Shown: piece after piece, positions 33,412-42,464 of the stretch | How the letters are laid out: the number at the start of each line of letters is the position of its first letter | Numbering within the stretch: the stretch's first letter is position 1 | Assembly: GCF_049445995.1 (NCBI RefSeq) | Contig: NZ_JBMSDZ010000007.1 | Coordinates: 62,001 to 126,000, forward strand | DNA length: 64,000 nt | Direction of reading: 5' to 3' | From: Dyella_A sp049445995 | Lineage (GTDB): Bacteria > Pseudomonadota > Gammaproteobacteria > Xanthomonadales > Rhodanobacteraceae | Position numbers and translations under genes: made by a program | Notes under the pieces: generated by a model | What the model saw: the letters and a program-made list of their open reading frames with translations, nothing else | Databases searched by the model: none | Told to the model about the DNA's origin: nothing

Positions 33412-35099
33412 GGGCAGTCTCCGGTGCGCGCGAAGTGCAGGTCCTCGTAGTCGGAGCTGAAGTCGGCCAGCGCGTCAGCCTTGGCCATCGTCAGTGTCAC
33501 CGGCGTGCCGGGGTGCACGTCGAGCCATGCGTCGGGATAGACCGTGGCGTCGTCCCAGTGCACCAGCAGGCGACCGTCCAGGCGGCGCACGTCGCCGGCC
33601 AACTTCGGGGACTTGGCCACCACGAAGCGCACGCGGTCGTTCGCGGCGCACAGCGTCATCTCGCCCAGCCAGGAATCGCGGTAGCGACCGATCCACGCGG
33701 CCGCTTCCTTGGGCGATACGGGCACGGCATGCGAGGTGTCCGGCGCCGGCGTGCGGCGGCTGTCGGCCTGCGCGGCGCGGTCCAGCGCCTCGGCGTACCA
33801 GGCGGCATCGCGGGTGTCGTGCGGTGCGGTGAAGTGCTTGAGCAGCAGCTCACCCAGCACGGTGCGCGCATCGTCAGCCTCGCCGTTGATGAGGAACACG
33901 AAGCCGCTGCGCTGGTCCGGCAGCAGCATCAGCTCCGAGTACATGCCCGACAGCGTGCCGGTGTGCCACACGGTCCAGTGGCCGTCCACGTCGGCCATGC
34001 GCCAGCCGTAGCCGTAGGCCATGACGTGGCTGTGGTCCCATGCGCGACGCTGCTTGGACACCGGGATCAGCATGTGCGGCGACTGCAGCACGCGGCGTTG
34101 TTCCTCCGACAGCCAGGGGAGCTGCGCCGGCGTGGGCGCCAGCCAGTTCTTGGCCCAGGCGAGCATGTCGGTGAGGTCGCAGCGGATGCCGCCGGCCGGT
34201 GCCGAGGTGATCGCCGGAATCGTCGCGCCGTCTTCGCGGATCGGTTCGTTGCGGCCGTCGACCTGGCGATGCGGCTGCGCCACGTCGCCTACCGCATCGC
34301 GGTTCCACGTGCCGACCTGGCAGCGGGTGAGGCCGAGCGGCTGGAACACCTCGCGATGCATCAGCGTCTCATACGGCGCGCCGCCCGCCGCTGCGGCGAC
34401 TTCGCCGGCCACCACGTAGAGCAGGTTGTCGTACTGGTATTTCGAGCGAAAGCTGTAGCCGGGCTGGATGTAGCGCAGGCCGTGGATGATGTCCTGCCGC
34501 GTGTAGGCGTTCGGCTCGGGCCACAGCATCAGGTCGCCACCACCCTCGGGCAGGCCGCTGGAGTGGGTGAGCAGGTCGGCCACGCGCATGTTCCGGGTCA
34601 CCCACGGATCGTGCATGGCGAAGTCGGGCAGATACTTCGTCACCGGGTCGTCCCAGTGCAGCGTGCCCTGATCGACCAGCCGGCCGAGCAGGGCGGTGGT
34701 CATGGCCTTGCTGTTGGAGGCGATCTTGAACAGCGTGCGGGCGTCGATCTTGCGGCCGGAGCCGGCGACGGTTTCGCCGCGGGTGGCGGTGTAGACGATC
34801 TTGCCGTGTTCGATGACGCCGAGGGCGATGCCGGGGAGGTGGTAGCGGGCGACGACGCTGTCGAGGATGTGGTCGTAGGTTGGGTTTGGCGGTGGGTGGG
34901 GTGTGGCTGTGGCGGTGATCGTGGCCAGGGTGAGAACCAGAGCGAAGCCAAGGCGCCCCCTCACCCCAGCCCTCTCCCCCGACGGCTTCGCCGCCAGGGG
35001 AGAGGGAGCACAGGCGGAGCGCGCTCTGACTCCCTCTCCCCCCGCCCCGCGGGGGGAGAGGGTTGGGGTGAGGGGGCGCTCTTGCTCTAAAGAAGACAT
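33408..35099 (-). CDS. Secreted serine hydrolase of the beta-lactamase/penicillin-binding family, 563 aa
   Basis: Class C beta-lactamase-like hydrolases include D-aminopeptidases and DD-carboxypeptidases. Catalytic motifs: SxxK as SNSK in LFKIASNSKAMTTALLG, YxN as YDN in YQYDNLLYVVAGE, and HTG in VWHTGTLSGMYSEL. A C-terminal 100-residue beta-rich domain follows. The signal-peptide core is LGFALVLTLATITATA near residue 50. The ATG at 35099 has a GAGGTG site, 4 bases after the M19 stop. Residues about 7-49 are encoded by a family C dispersed repeat, so the pre-signal region is abnormally long. The stop overlaps the VanX-like start. Confidence 0.87.
   Translation of the reverse strand: MSSLEQERPLTPTLSPRGAGGEGVRARSACAPSPLAAKPSGERAGVRGRLGFALVLTLATITATATPHPPPNPTYDHILDSVVARYHLPGIALGVIEHGKIVYTATRGETVAGSGRKIDARTLFKIASNSKAMTTALLGRLVDQGTLHWDDPVTKYLPDFAMHDPWVTRNMRVADLLTHSSGLPEGGGDLMLWPEPNAYTRQDIIHGLRYIQPGYSFRSKYQYDNLLYVVAGEVAAAAGGAPYETLMHREVFQPLGLTRCQVGTWNRDAVGDVAQPHRQVDGRNEPIREDGATIPAITSAPAGGIRCDLTDMLAWAKNWLAPTPAQLPWLSEEQRRVLQSPHMLIPVSKQRRAWDHSHVMAYGYGWRMADVDGHWTVWHTGTLSGMYSELMLLPDQRSGFVFLINGEADDARTVLGELLLKHFTAPHDTRDAAWYAEALDRAAQADSRRTPAPDTSHAVPVSPKEAAAWIGRYRDSWLGEMTLCAANDRVRFVVAKSPKLAGDVRRLDGRLLVHWDDATVYPDAWLDVHPGTPVTLTMAKADALADFSSDYEDLHFARTGDCP
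34953..35079. repeat. Dispersed palindromic repeat family C inside the serine hydrolase leader
   Basis: Outer arms GCGCCCCCTCACCCCA and TGGGGTGAGGGGGCGC are 16-base perfect inverted copies. Inner pairs CCCTCTCCCC and GGGGAGAGGG are repeated. I recall this repeat type as widespread in proteobacterial genomes. Here it is translated as PLTPTLSPRGAGGEGVR and following residues. Confidence 0.88.
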
Positions 35100-35103
35100 C
35101 ACC

Positions 35104-36318
35104 TCACTGCCTCGCGTCACGTTCCACCTCGCCCCACACCCGCAGCAGATTGCCGCCCCAGATCTTCGCGATGTCGTCCTCGCTGAAGCCGGCGCGGCGC
35201 AGGGCGGCGGTGACGTTGCGGGTTTCGCTGGCGTCCTTCCAGCCGGTGATGCCGCCGCCGCCGTCGAAGTCGGAGGCGATGCCGACGTGGTCGATGCCGG
35301 CGACGTCCACCATGTGGCGGATTTGCCCGACGTAGTCGTCCACGGTGGGCAGCGGGTAGGTCTTCTCGATCTCGGCCATGCCCTTGGCCATCGCCGGCAG
35401 GTAGTCGTGCTTGTCGGAGTCGTAGGCCTTGTCGCCGGCCTCGCGGGCGACCTGCGCCTGCAGTTTCTTTTCGGCCGCCTCGCGGCCGGGGTCCTTCTTC
35501 AGGAATTCCTTGTACGCCACCGCCTGGACCACGCCGCCCCTGGCGGCGATGGCGCGCAGCAGGTCGTCGGGCAGGTTGCGCGGGTGGTCGAGCACGGCGC
35601 GCGCGCCGGAGTGCGAGGCGATGATCGGCGCGGTGGACGCGGCGAGCGCGTCGCGCACGCAGCGGTCCGACGCGTGCGAGATGTCGACCATGATGCCGAG
35701 CGCGTTGGCGCGTTTGACCACCGCGCGACCGAAGTCGCTCATGCCGCGGTCGCCCGGGCTGTTCATCGCGCTCTCGCCGTGTTCGGTATCGGGCAGTGAG
35801 CTGGTGCACAGGTCGTTGTTGCCGACGTGGACCAGGCCGACGTAGCGCGCGCCGCGGTCGTAGGCGGCATCGAGTCGCTTGAGGTCATGGCCGAGCGAGT
35901 AGGCGTTCTCGACGCCGATCATCGCCGACAGCAGGCCGGCCTTGCGATTGGCCAGCGCCTGCGCGGGCGTGGTGGCCAGGCGGATGCGGTCGGGGTAGGT
36001 CATCAGCATGTCGCCGATGGCGTCGTATTTCTCCTCGGCCTGCTGCACGGCTTTCGCGTAGCCGGCGGCGTCCAGCGTGTGCTGCGGTACCCAGATCACG
36101 AAGAACGCGGCGTTGAGCCCGCCGCGCTCCATCTTGCCCAGGTCGACCCGCAGCGGCGTGTTCTCGCCGACGTCGAAGCGCGACTCGTGCATGTAGGTGA
36201 AGGGGATATCGACGTGCGTGTCGAGGGTGATCGGCGGATCGTCCTGGGCCGGCGCGGTGCCGGCCAGTACGTTACCGGCGAGGGCGAAGGCGATCAGGCA
36301 GGCCAGGGGTCGGATCAT
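35104..36318 (-). CDS. Secreted membrane-dipeptidase family (M19) enzyme, 404 aa
   Basis: Renal dipeptidase-type zinc hydrolase that splits dipeptides, including those with a C-terminal D-residue. A signal peptide spans residues 1-19 (PLACLIAFALAGNVLAG). Zinc-site motifs are LDTHVDIP near residue 31, the bridging Glu in MIGVENAYSLG, and the His residues in IMVDISHASD and IIASHSGARA. DHVGIASDFDGGGG closes the barrel. Length is typical. It lies 17 bases downstream of lysA and 4 bases upstream of the serine hydrolase gene, so all are likely one transcript. Confidence 0.92.
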   Translation of the reverse strand: MIRPLACLIAFALAGNVLAGTAPAQDDPPITLDTHVDIPFTYMHESRFDVGENTPLRVDLGKMERGGLNAAFFVIWVPQHTLDAAGYAKAVQQAEEKYDAIGDMLMTYPDRIRLATTPAQALANRKAGLLSAMIGVENAYSLGHDLKRLDAAYDRGARYVGLVHVGNNDLCTSSLPDTEHGESAMNSPGDRGMSDFGRAVVKRANALGIMVDISHASDRCVRDALAASTAPIIASHSGARAVLDHPRNLPDDLLRAIAARGGVVQAVAYKEFLKKDPGREAAEKKLQAQVAREAGDKAYDSDKHDYLPAMAKGMAEIEKTYPLPTVDDYVGQIRHMVDVAGIDHVGIASDFDGGGGITGWKDASETRNVTAALRRAGFSEDDIAKIWGGNLLRVWGEVERDARQ

Positions 36319-36335
36319 CGCTCGGGTCCTCGTGC

Positions 36336-37640
36336 TCAGGTGGTGCGCCAGTGCCGGGCGGACGGCTCGCCGGCGATCATCTCGCTGAAGCTCTGCCGGC
36401 GGCGCACCTCGGCGTAGCGGCCGGTATCCAGCAGCACTTCGGCGGCCAGCGGGCGGGAGTTGTAGGTGGAGGCCATGGAGGCAGCATAGGCCCCGGTGCC
36501 GCGGATCATCAGCAGGTCGTCGGGCGCGCAGCGCGGCAGCCGGCGTTCGCGGGCGAAGGTGTCGCCGGTCTCGCAGACCGGACCGACCACGTCGTAGACC
36601 TCGGCAGGCAGCGCGTTGGGCTCCACCGGCGCGATCTCGTGCCAGGCGTCGTAGAGGCTGGGGCGCAGCAGGTCGTTCATCGCCGCGTCCAGCACCAGGA
36701 ACTGCCGCTGCGCGCCGGGCTTGATGCGCACCACCCGGGTCAGCAGCACGCCGGCTTCAGCCACCAGCCAGCGGCCGGGCTCCAGCAGCAGCCGGCCGTC
36801 GAAGTCCGCCAGCGCCTCGCGGATCACACCCACGTACTGGGCGGCAGTCGGCGGCCGATCGACACCCGGGCGGTAGCACACGCCCAGGCCACCGCCGACG
36901 TCGATGCTGGCGATGGCGTGGCCGGCGTCGCGCAGTTCGCGCCAGAACGCGGCCACGCGCTGCAGGGCTTCGCGGATCGGCGCGAGCTCGAGCATCTGCG
37001 AGCCGATGTGCGCGTGCAGGCCGTCCAGCCGCACGTGCGCAAAGTGCGCCGCGTCGTCGAACCAGCGGCGCGCTTCGTCCAGGCTCACGCCGAACTTGTT
37101 CTCGGCGCGCCCGGTGGAAATCTTGGCGTGGGTGCATGCGTCCACGTCCGGGTTGATGCGCACGGCGGCGCGGGCCACCACGTCCATCGCGGCGGCGACC
37201 TGATCCAGCGTCTCCAACTCGTCGCGCGATTCCAGGTTGAAGCGGCCGATGCCGGCTTCCAGCGCCTCGGCGATCTCGGCGGCAGTCTTGCCGACGCCGG
37301 AGAACACGATGCACTCGGGCCGGATGCCCGCCTGCAGGCAGCGCCACAGTTCGCCGGCGGAGACGATGTCCGCGCCCAGCCCATGCTCGGCCATCAGCTG
37401 CAGGATCGCCACGTTGCTGTTCGCCTTCGCGGCGTAGCAGACCAGCGCATTGAGGCCGTCCAGCGCGCCAAGCAGTTCATCGATGCGGCCGCGGATGGCG
37501 CTGGCCGAATAGGCATGCAGTGGCGTGCCCATCTGGGCGGCGAGTGCGGCCAGGTCCACGCCGTCGAACAGGTTGGCGGTCTCGTCCCTGTTCGGCGTCC
37601 CGGTTGGCGCGTGGGGGTGATCGGTAGCGGGCTTCAGCAA
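36336..37640 (-). CDS. lysA: Diaminopimelate decarboxylase, 434 aa
   Basis: A PLP enzyme of fold III that converts meso-diaminopimelate to L-lysine in the cytosol. The PLP-binding Lys is in VCYAAKANSN near residue 60, the substrate and PLP region in GLHAHIGSQ, phosphate binding in DVGGGLGVCY, and catalytic CETGD near residue 345. The end, PLAAEVLLDTGRYAEVRRRQSF, is characteristic. I chose the TTG at 37640 with an AGGA site because no suitable ATG or GTG is in frame; the start remains uncertain. Its position between envelope peptidases suggests it handles diaminopimelate released from wall peptides as well as biosynthetic flux. Confidence 0.9.
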   Translation of the reverse strand: MLKPATDHPHAPTGTPNRDETANLFDGVDLAALAAQMGTPLHAYSASAIRGRIDELLGALDGLNALVCYAAKANSNVAILQLMAEHGLGADIVSAGELWRCLQAGIRPECIVFSGVGKTAAEIAEALEAGIGRFNLESRDELETLDQVAAAMDVVARAAVRINPDVDACTHAKISTGRAENKFGVSLDEARRWFDDAAHFAHVRLDGLHAHIGSQMLELAPIREALQRVAAFWRELRDAGHAIASIDVGGGLGVCYRPGVDRPPTAAQYVGVIREALADFDGRLLLEPGRWLVAEAGVLLTRVVRIKPGAQRQFLVLDAAMNDLLRPSLYDAWHEIAPVEPNALPAEVYDVVGPVCETGDTFARERRLPRCAPDDLLMIRGTGAYAASMASTYNSRPLAAEVLLDTGRYAEVRRRQSFSEMIAGEPSARHWRTT

Positions 37641-37678
37641 GTGGCCATCCGTCCTTGTGGGTATGGGCAGGGGTCGCG

Positions 37679-37710
37679 AAAAAGACGGCCCGCACACGCG
37701 GTGCGGGCCG
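37679..37710 (-). terminator. Intrinsic terminator after the TonB receptor gene
   Basis: The arms GGCCCGCAC and GTGCGGGCC flank a 5-base loop, followed on the minus strand by GTCTTTTTC. It lies about 20 bases past the receptor stop and separates the receptor transcript from lysA, which would then need its own promoter or read-through. Confidence 0.85.
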
Positions 37711-37727
37711 GGTTGGGAGGCCAGGCC

Positions 37728-40721
37728 TCAGAAGTCCACCGCGACGGTGAGCTGGGCGAAGCGCGGGCTCTGGAAGCCGAGTGGTCGCAGGAAGGTAGGG
37801 TTGGTGGAGCTGGAGATGTCGGTCTGCAGATCCTGGTCCACCTGCACCGTGCGCTGCTGGTCGAGCAGGTTGTAGACCGACAGCTTCACGCGCAGGTTGC
37901 CGCCGTTGAACGGGCGCAGGTAGCTGAGGCTGGCGCCCAGGGTGTAGGTCCACGGCAGGCGGCCGTACTTGCCGCGCGGCGAGTGCACGTAGACGCGATC
38001 CTCCGACACCGGCGATTCGCAGTTCTGCACGCAGATGTAATAGCTGTGGTAGTTGCGCTTGTCGAAAGGATTGCCCACGCCGAAGCCGGTGATCGGGCCG
38101 CCGGAGTGCACGTCCAGGTCGCCGCCGATCTGCCAGTGCGGGGTGAGCGCGTAGGTGCCGCGCAGCTTGAGCTGATGGCGGCGGTCGTTCGGCAGGAAGC
38201 CATCGCCTCCATAGTTCACCCACGGATCGTCGAAGTTCTCGGTGCGGCCGGTATCGTCGAAATTGGTGTCCGAGTTCACCGGGCCCTCGGCGTTGCCGCG
38301 GTTCCATGACATCACGTAGGAGGCGTTGAACGCCCACTTCTCGTCCCAGGCGCGGTTGAGCTGGAACTCCAGCGCCGCGTACGTGCGCTTGGGCTTCACC
38401 CAGCCGCGCTGGCCGAGGTAGTTGCCGTTGGCGTCGTACATCGCCCAACCTTCCTTGGACGTGTCCACGGTGACATAGCCGTCCGGTGCGCCGTCGCAGT
38501 TGGTGTCGCCCCACACGGTGACCTTCTTGCCGGGGTTGGCCATCACCCAGCCAATCGCACCGGCCGGGCCGCACTGTGCCGTGGCGGTGATGTCCATGTC
38601 GTCGATGGCGTTGTGCAGGCGGCGGTAGGTGCCGCTGACGCCCCACGACCAGCTGGCGTCGAGCATCTGCTGGAAGCCGAGGATCGCCTCGTCCTGGTAG
38701 ACCGGATCCATGCTCCGGTCGACTTCCGAGCGTAGGTCGCCGACCGTGCCGTTGCCCTGCGAGGTGTCTACGTTGCCGAGCTGCGGGCCCAGCCCAGGCA
38801 CCGCGTATTGGGTACCGTCGAGGGTCTTGATCTCCCAGCCGTCGAACGCGTAGTAGGTGCGCTCGTCGAGCAGGCCGCCGGCCTGCTTGATGTTGATGAC
38901 GTTGGCCACCGGCAGGTAATAGCGGCCGAGGTTGCCGAACAGCTTGGTGCTGCCGTCGCCGTGCATGTCCCAGGAGAAGCCCAGGCGCGGTGCGATCTGG
39001 CGGTCCATCTTGATGTAGCTGTGGCCCGCGGCGTCCTGGTTGTCGAAGCTGTCGTTGCGCAGGCCGGCATTGAGCACCAGGTTCGGCGTGATCTGCCAGT
39101 TGTCCTCGAGGTAATAGGCCGAGTCGATGGTGGTGAAGGTGCCGGCGATCTCGTAGCGACGCGCACGCACGTAGCCCTCGTATCCTGCCGGCAGGGTGGC
39201 GCCGTTGGGGATCGTGGCGCCGGCGGTGGCGGCGTACACGTTGTAGTAGTAGGCGCCCGGGCCGGCGTAGTGGCGGGCGTAGTCGGACGTGTTGTTCTCG
39301 TGGTCGTAGCCGAAGCGCAGCAGGTGGTCGCCCAGCGTCCACTCGAAATCGGCACGCCCCTGCTTGCGCACGTCGTTGCGCTTGTAGACGGTGGAGCTGG
39401 TGGTGCAGCCCAGCGGCACGCCCGGATCGTTGATGTCCAGCAGCGCGCTGCTGGCCGCCACCACGTTGCATGCCAGATCGAGCTGCGAGCGCGTGAAGGA
39501 TTCGCGCTCGTTGCGGCCGACCATCAGCTTCATCGACAGGTCGTTGGTGAGGTAGCTGGTCCAGGTCAGGGCCCAGTTGCGGCCGCCGGTGTCGGTGAAG
39601 ATGCGGTTGGTCTTCTTGCCGCGGGTGTCGGTGTCGAAGTCGTAGGCATAGACGTCGCCGGCGTTGTGGTTCTTGTCGGAGAACGCCATCAGCGACAGGG
39701 TGTTCTTGTCGGTGATGTTCCAGTCGATCGTGGTGCCCCAGAAGCCGGTGCCGGAGCGGTTGTCGGTGATCGTCGTGCCGGCGTCGTTGGTGTTGCGGGG
39801 AGTATTGCCGCGCGCCTCGTACATGGCGAAGAAGAACAGCTTGTCCTTCACGATCGGGCCGGAAGCCCAGACGTTGGTCTTGATCAGCGACTCGGTGTCG
39901 CGGCTGGCGGTGATGTAGCGGCGGCCGTCGGGGGTGTAGTGGTCGTCCGCCTTCGAGTGCCAGCTCGACGGCTCCATGGTGATCTCGGTGCCGGCATGGA
40001 ACTCGTTGGTGCCCGAGCGGGCCACCGCGTTGACCACGCCGCCGGTGGTGCGGCCGAATTCCACCGAATAGCCGCCGGTCTTCACCTGGAACTGGTCGTA
40101 GAAGGCGAAGGGCGCCTCGGAGAAGCCGTTGCGGTTGTAGAAGTCGGTGACGTTGAGGCCGTTCACGTAGAACGCGTTCTCGGCCACCGAGGAGCCACCG
40201 AAGGAGATGCCGCCGAAGTTCGAGTTGCCCTTCACCACGCCTGGTGCCAGCAGCGCGACCGAGGCGACGTTCTGGTCCACCGGCAGGCGGGCCAGCTCGG
40301 CGCGCGAGACGATGGTGGCCGACTCGGTGGAGCTGACGTCGATCACCGGCAGCACCGAACTGGTGACGCTGATCGCGGAGAGGTTGGTTGCGCGCACCGA
40401 GCCGATGTCCACCGAAGTGGTGGTGCCCAGCGCCACCGTGACGTTGCGCGCCGGGGCGACGGCCTGGCCGTCCTTGCTGGCGGTGATGGTGTACCGGCCC
40501 ACCGGCAGGAACGGGAAACGATAGTTGCCGTTGCGGTCGGCGGTGATCGTGCGGGTCAGCCCGGTCTCGGGATTGGTCACCGTGACCACCGCGCCGGCGC
40601 GGGTGTGGCCGGATACCGAGCCATCGTTGTTGGCCGCCTGCGCGGCCGGGAACGCCGCCATCAGGCCCAGGCCCAAGGCGATACTCAATGCGGTCTTGCA
40701 CATGTGCCGACTGCTGCTCAT
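37728..40721 (-). CDS. Oar-like TonB-dependent outer-membrane receptor, 997 aa
   Basis: A signal peptide (residues 9-29, LSIALGLGLMAAFPAAQA) is followed by a carboxypeptidase-regulatory-like beta domain (about 31-105: AVVTVTNPETGLTRTITADR, NGNYRFPFLPVG). A plug domain follows, with VDQNVASVALLAPGVV and AENAFYVNGLNVTDFYNRNG. The barrel fills the rest and ends in an aromatic residue (LTVAVDF), as outer-membrane proteins need. This build is typical of large Oar-like receptors in xanthomonads that import peptides or glycans with TonB. Position next to wall-peptide enzymes suggests a muropeptide or peptide substrate; that is inference. No canonical TonB box was identified. Confidence 0.9.
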   Translation of the reverse strand: MSSSRHMCKTALSIALGLGLMAAFPAAQAANNDGSVSGHTRAGAVVTVTNPETGLTRTITADRNGNYRFPFLPVGRYTITASKDGQAVAPARNVTVALGTTTSVDIGSVRATNLSAISVTSSVLPVIDVSSTESATIVSRAELARLPVDQNVASVALLAPGVVKGNSNFGGISFGGSSVAENAFYVNGLNVTDFYNRNGFSEAPFAFYDQFQVKTGGYSVEFGRTTGGVVNAVARSGTNEFHAGTEITMEPSSWHSKADDHYTPDGRRYITASRDTESLIKTNVWASGPIVKDKLFFFAMYEARGNTPRNTNDAGTTITDNRSGTGFWGTTIDWNITDKNTLSLMAFSDKNHNAGDVYAYDFDTDTRGKKTNRIFTDTGGRNWALTWTSYLTNDLSMKLMVGRNERESFTRSQLDLACNVVAASSALLDINDPGVPLGCTTSSTVYKRNDVRKQGRADFEWTLGDHLLRFGYDHENNTSDYARHYAGPGAYYYNVYAATAGATIPNGATLPAGYEGYVRARRYEIAGTFTTIDSAYYLEDNWQITPNLVLNAGLRNDSFDNQDAAGHSYIKMDRQIAPRLGFSWDMHGDGSTKLFGNLGRYYLPVANVINIKQAGGLLDERTYYAFDGWEIKTLDGTQYAVPGLGPQLGNVDTSQGNGTVGDLRSEVDRSMDPVYQDEAILGFQQMLDASWSWGVSGTYRRLHNAIDDMDITATAQCGPAGAIGWVMANPGKKVTVWGDTNCDGAPDGYVTVDTSKEGWAMYDANGNYLGQRGWVKPKRTYAALEFQLNRAWDEKWAFNASYVMSWNRGNAEGPVNSDTNFDDTGRTENFDDPWVNYGGDGFLPNDRRHQLKLRGTYALTPHWQIGGDLDVHSGGPITGFGVGNPFDKRNYHSYYICVQNCESPVSEDRVYVHSPRGKYGRLPWTYTLGASLSYLRPFNGGNLRVKLSVYNLLDQQRTVQVDQDLQTDISSSTNPTFLRPLGFQSPRFAQLTVAVDF

Positions 40722-40770
40722 TGCCCCATCTCCCCTTGCTGCTGTCGGGCCGCCCTTGGTCGCGGCCGGT

Positions 40771-42321
40771 TTAGTTGTCGGAACGTCCCTGCAGTGGCAG
40801 CCGCTTCCAGGCGAAGTGGTAGTCCCACTGGTCGAAGTACAGGTTGCCGCCCTTCCACTCGACCTCGCCGCGCTGGGAGTCCACCGTCTCCGAGCGCGGG
40901 AACGTCTTGGCCGGCACGAAGGGCTGGCTGTAGTCGTCGTTGAAGGCGATGCGGTAGGCGTCCAGCCCGCCGAGGTAGAACCAGCGCAGCGCCGGGTCGT
41001 CGCCCGGCCTGGGCTGCAGCTGGCCGAAGGTCACGTCCATCGGCACCCAGCCGTAGGGCGGCAGGTAGAGCTGGCCCCAGTCGTGGATGTTGTTGTAGCG
41101 CCCGTCGGAGAAGATCCAGCCCGATTGCCAGCGCGTCGGAATGCCGTTGAGGCGCAGCAGGGTCATCAGCAGCAACGTCTGTTCGCCGCAGTCGCCGTGG
41201 CCGGCGTGCAGCGTGTAGTCGCTGATGTTGCTGATGGTGGAGTACTCGCGTGCGCCGGCCCAGGGAATCCGGTCCACCGCCGCGAACAGCTTCTGCGCGA
41301 TGCGGTAGGGATCCTTCTCGTCGCCCACCACCTTGCGCGAGAACGCGCGCAGGTCGTCGGTGAACACGATGTGCGGCGGGCGCTCGGCGACGTAGGGCGC
41401 CAGTGCCGGGGTGATCGTTTCGGCGCTGACCTTGGCCGGGTCGATCGCGTGGTACTGCGCCAGCACGGTGACGTCGTAGGTGATGGCGAACACGGTGGGC
41501 TTGCCCGCCACCGCCTTCTTCTCCAGATACGCCGTGCGCTGGAGCGTGGACTCCGGCGCCACGCGGGCGCCGGCGGGCGAGCTCTCGATGAGGCGGATGT
41601 CCTCCTGCTGGCCCGTGATGGCGCGCGGGTAGGGAATCCATGCGCGCACCGTTTCGCCGGCCGGCACGGCGTCGGCCTCGACGGTGAGCGTCTGGGTCAC
41701 CTCGACCCGGTGCGGGTCGACCCCGCTGCGGCCGCTGGCGAGCGCCTCGCGCAGCACGGTGCGGTGGTGGTCGTTGAGGATCTCGTTGGGACCGTCGTCG
41801 AACGGCGCCTGCACGGCGCGGCGCGCGCGCGCCTCGGCGCTGATGCGGAACAGGTTGCCCGGCGAGCGGTTGAAGTAATAGGTGTGGCCGTCGATGGTGA
41901 GCTGCTCGAACAGGCCCTGGCGGTTCCAGCGGTCGAACTCGGCGGTGGTCAGGTCGGGAATCTGCCTGCGCACACGTGCCTGCACCTGGCTGGCGTCGAG
42001 CGAAAAATCCAGCCGCAGCCGGCGCATGCGCTCGCGCTGGAAGGCGAGCGCGTCTCGCTGGTCGGCGCTGAGATCGGACAAGGCGAGCGCCCGGGCGATC
42101 GCCGCATCGGCCGCCTGGAAATGGCCGGCGTCGATCTGCGCGATGATGGCCGGCAGCGGTGTCGACGACGGCGTGGTGGCGGCGGGCGACAGCACGGGAA
42201 CGACGAGCAGGGCGGCGCACAGCAGCGGGAGCAGGCATCGGCGCCCGTCGATGACGGCGACAGGCGCGGGGCGATGCGTGATGGTGTTGCGCTCGTGCTG
42301 CGCCGGCCGGCCCTTCGTCAT
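40771..42321 (-). CDS. Transglutaminase-like (DUF3857/Transglut_core) exported protein, 516 aa
   Basis: The protein has a signal anchor (CLLPLLCAALLVVPVLSPAA, residues 28-47) and a C-terminal papain-like transglutaminase fold. The catalytic Cys is in HAGHGDCGEQTLLLMTLLR, the His in NNIHDWGQLYLPP, and the Asp in GWVPMDVTFGQ. The N-terminal half is helical. In bacteria such proteins usually act as proteases or peptide-bond hydrolases. The ATG at 42321 is favoured by a GGGGGAAG site; an in-frame ATG seven codons upstream lacks one. The gene diverges from the DUF819 transporter gene across a region with a palindrome. Confidence 0.87.
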   Translation of the reverse strand: MTKGRPAQHERNTITHRPAPVAVIDGRRCLLPLLCAALLVVPVLSPAATTPSSTPLPAIIAQIDAGHFQAADAAIARALALSDLSADQRDALAFQRERMRRLRLDFSLDASQVQARVRRQIPDLTTAEFDRWNRQGLFEQLTIDGHTYYFNRSPGNLFRISAEARARRAVQAPFDDGPNEILNDHHRTVLREALASGRSGVDPHRVEVTQTLTVEADAVPAGETVRAWIPYPRAITGQQEDIRLIESSPAGARVAPESTLQRTAYLEKKAVAGKPTVFAITYDVTVLAQYHAIDPAKVSAETITPALAPYVAERPPHIVFTDDLRAFSRKVVGDEKDPYRIAQKLFAAVDRIPWAGAREYSTISNISDYTLHAGHGDCGEQTLLLMTLLRLNGIPTRWQSGWIFSDGRYNNIHDWGQLYLPPYGWVPMDVTFGQLQPRPGDDPALRWFYLGGLDAYRIAFNDDYSQPFVPAKTFPRSETVDSQRGEVEWKGGNLYFDQWDYHFAWKRLPLQGRSDN

Positions 42322-42410
42322 GCGTGCTTCCCCCGACATGAACTTGCGAAACCGTTGTGTAGCACGCTTGCAAAACAGCGTCAATAATTTATGCTGCGAT
42401 TGAAATTTTA

Positions 42411-42427
42411 TGGAATGAGATATTCCA
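42411..42427. promoter_or_regulatory. Perfect 17-bp palindrome, candidate RpiR/MurR-family operator
   Basis: TGGAATGAGATATTCCA (arms TGGAAT and ATTCCA, 5-base centre) lies in the 143-bp divergent gap between the transglutaminase and DUF819 genes, in a markedly AT-rich patch. A second, imperfect TTGAAATTTTATGGAA overlaps it on the left. The cluster encodes one RpiR/MurR-type regulator (46422-47276), the obvious candidate to bind here and control both arms. Confidence 0.55.
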
Positions 42428-42464
42428 AACGAGGGCCGGGTGCGGTCACGCGAAGGGGGTGCAG

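Noticed and set aside
33300..35090. Long plus-strand frame opposite the serine hydrolase
   Set aside because: No motif, Val/Gly/His-rich shadow composition; the minus strand carries the SxxK, YxN and HTG motifs in correct order.
37477..40701. Over 1000-codon frame in a second reading frame across the TonB receptor
   Set aside because: It is an off-frame shadow of the receptor (Arg/His/Gln-rich, no signal peptide or barrel pattern) and would also run into lysA.
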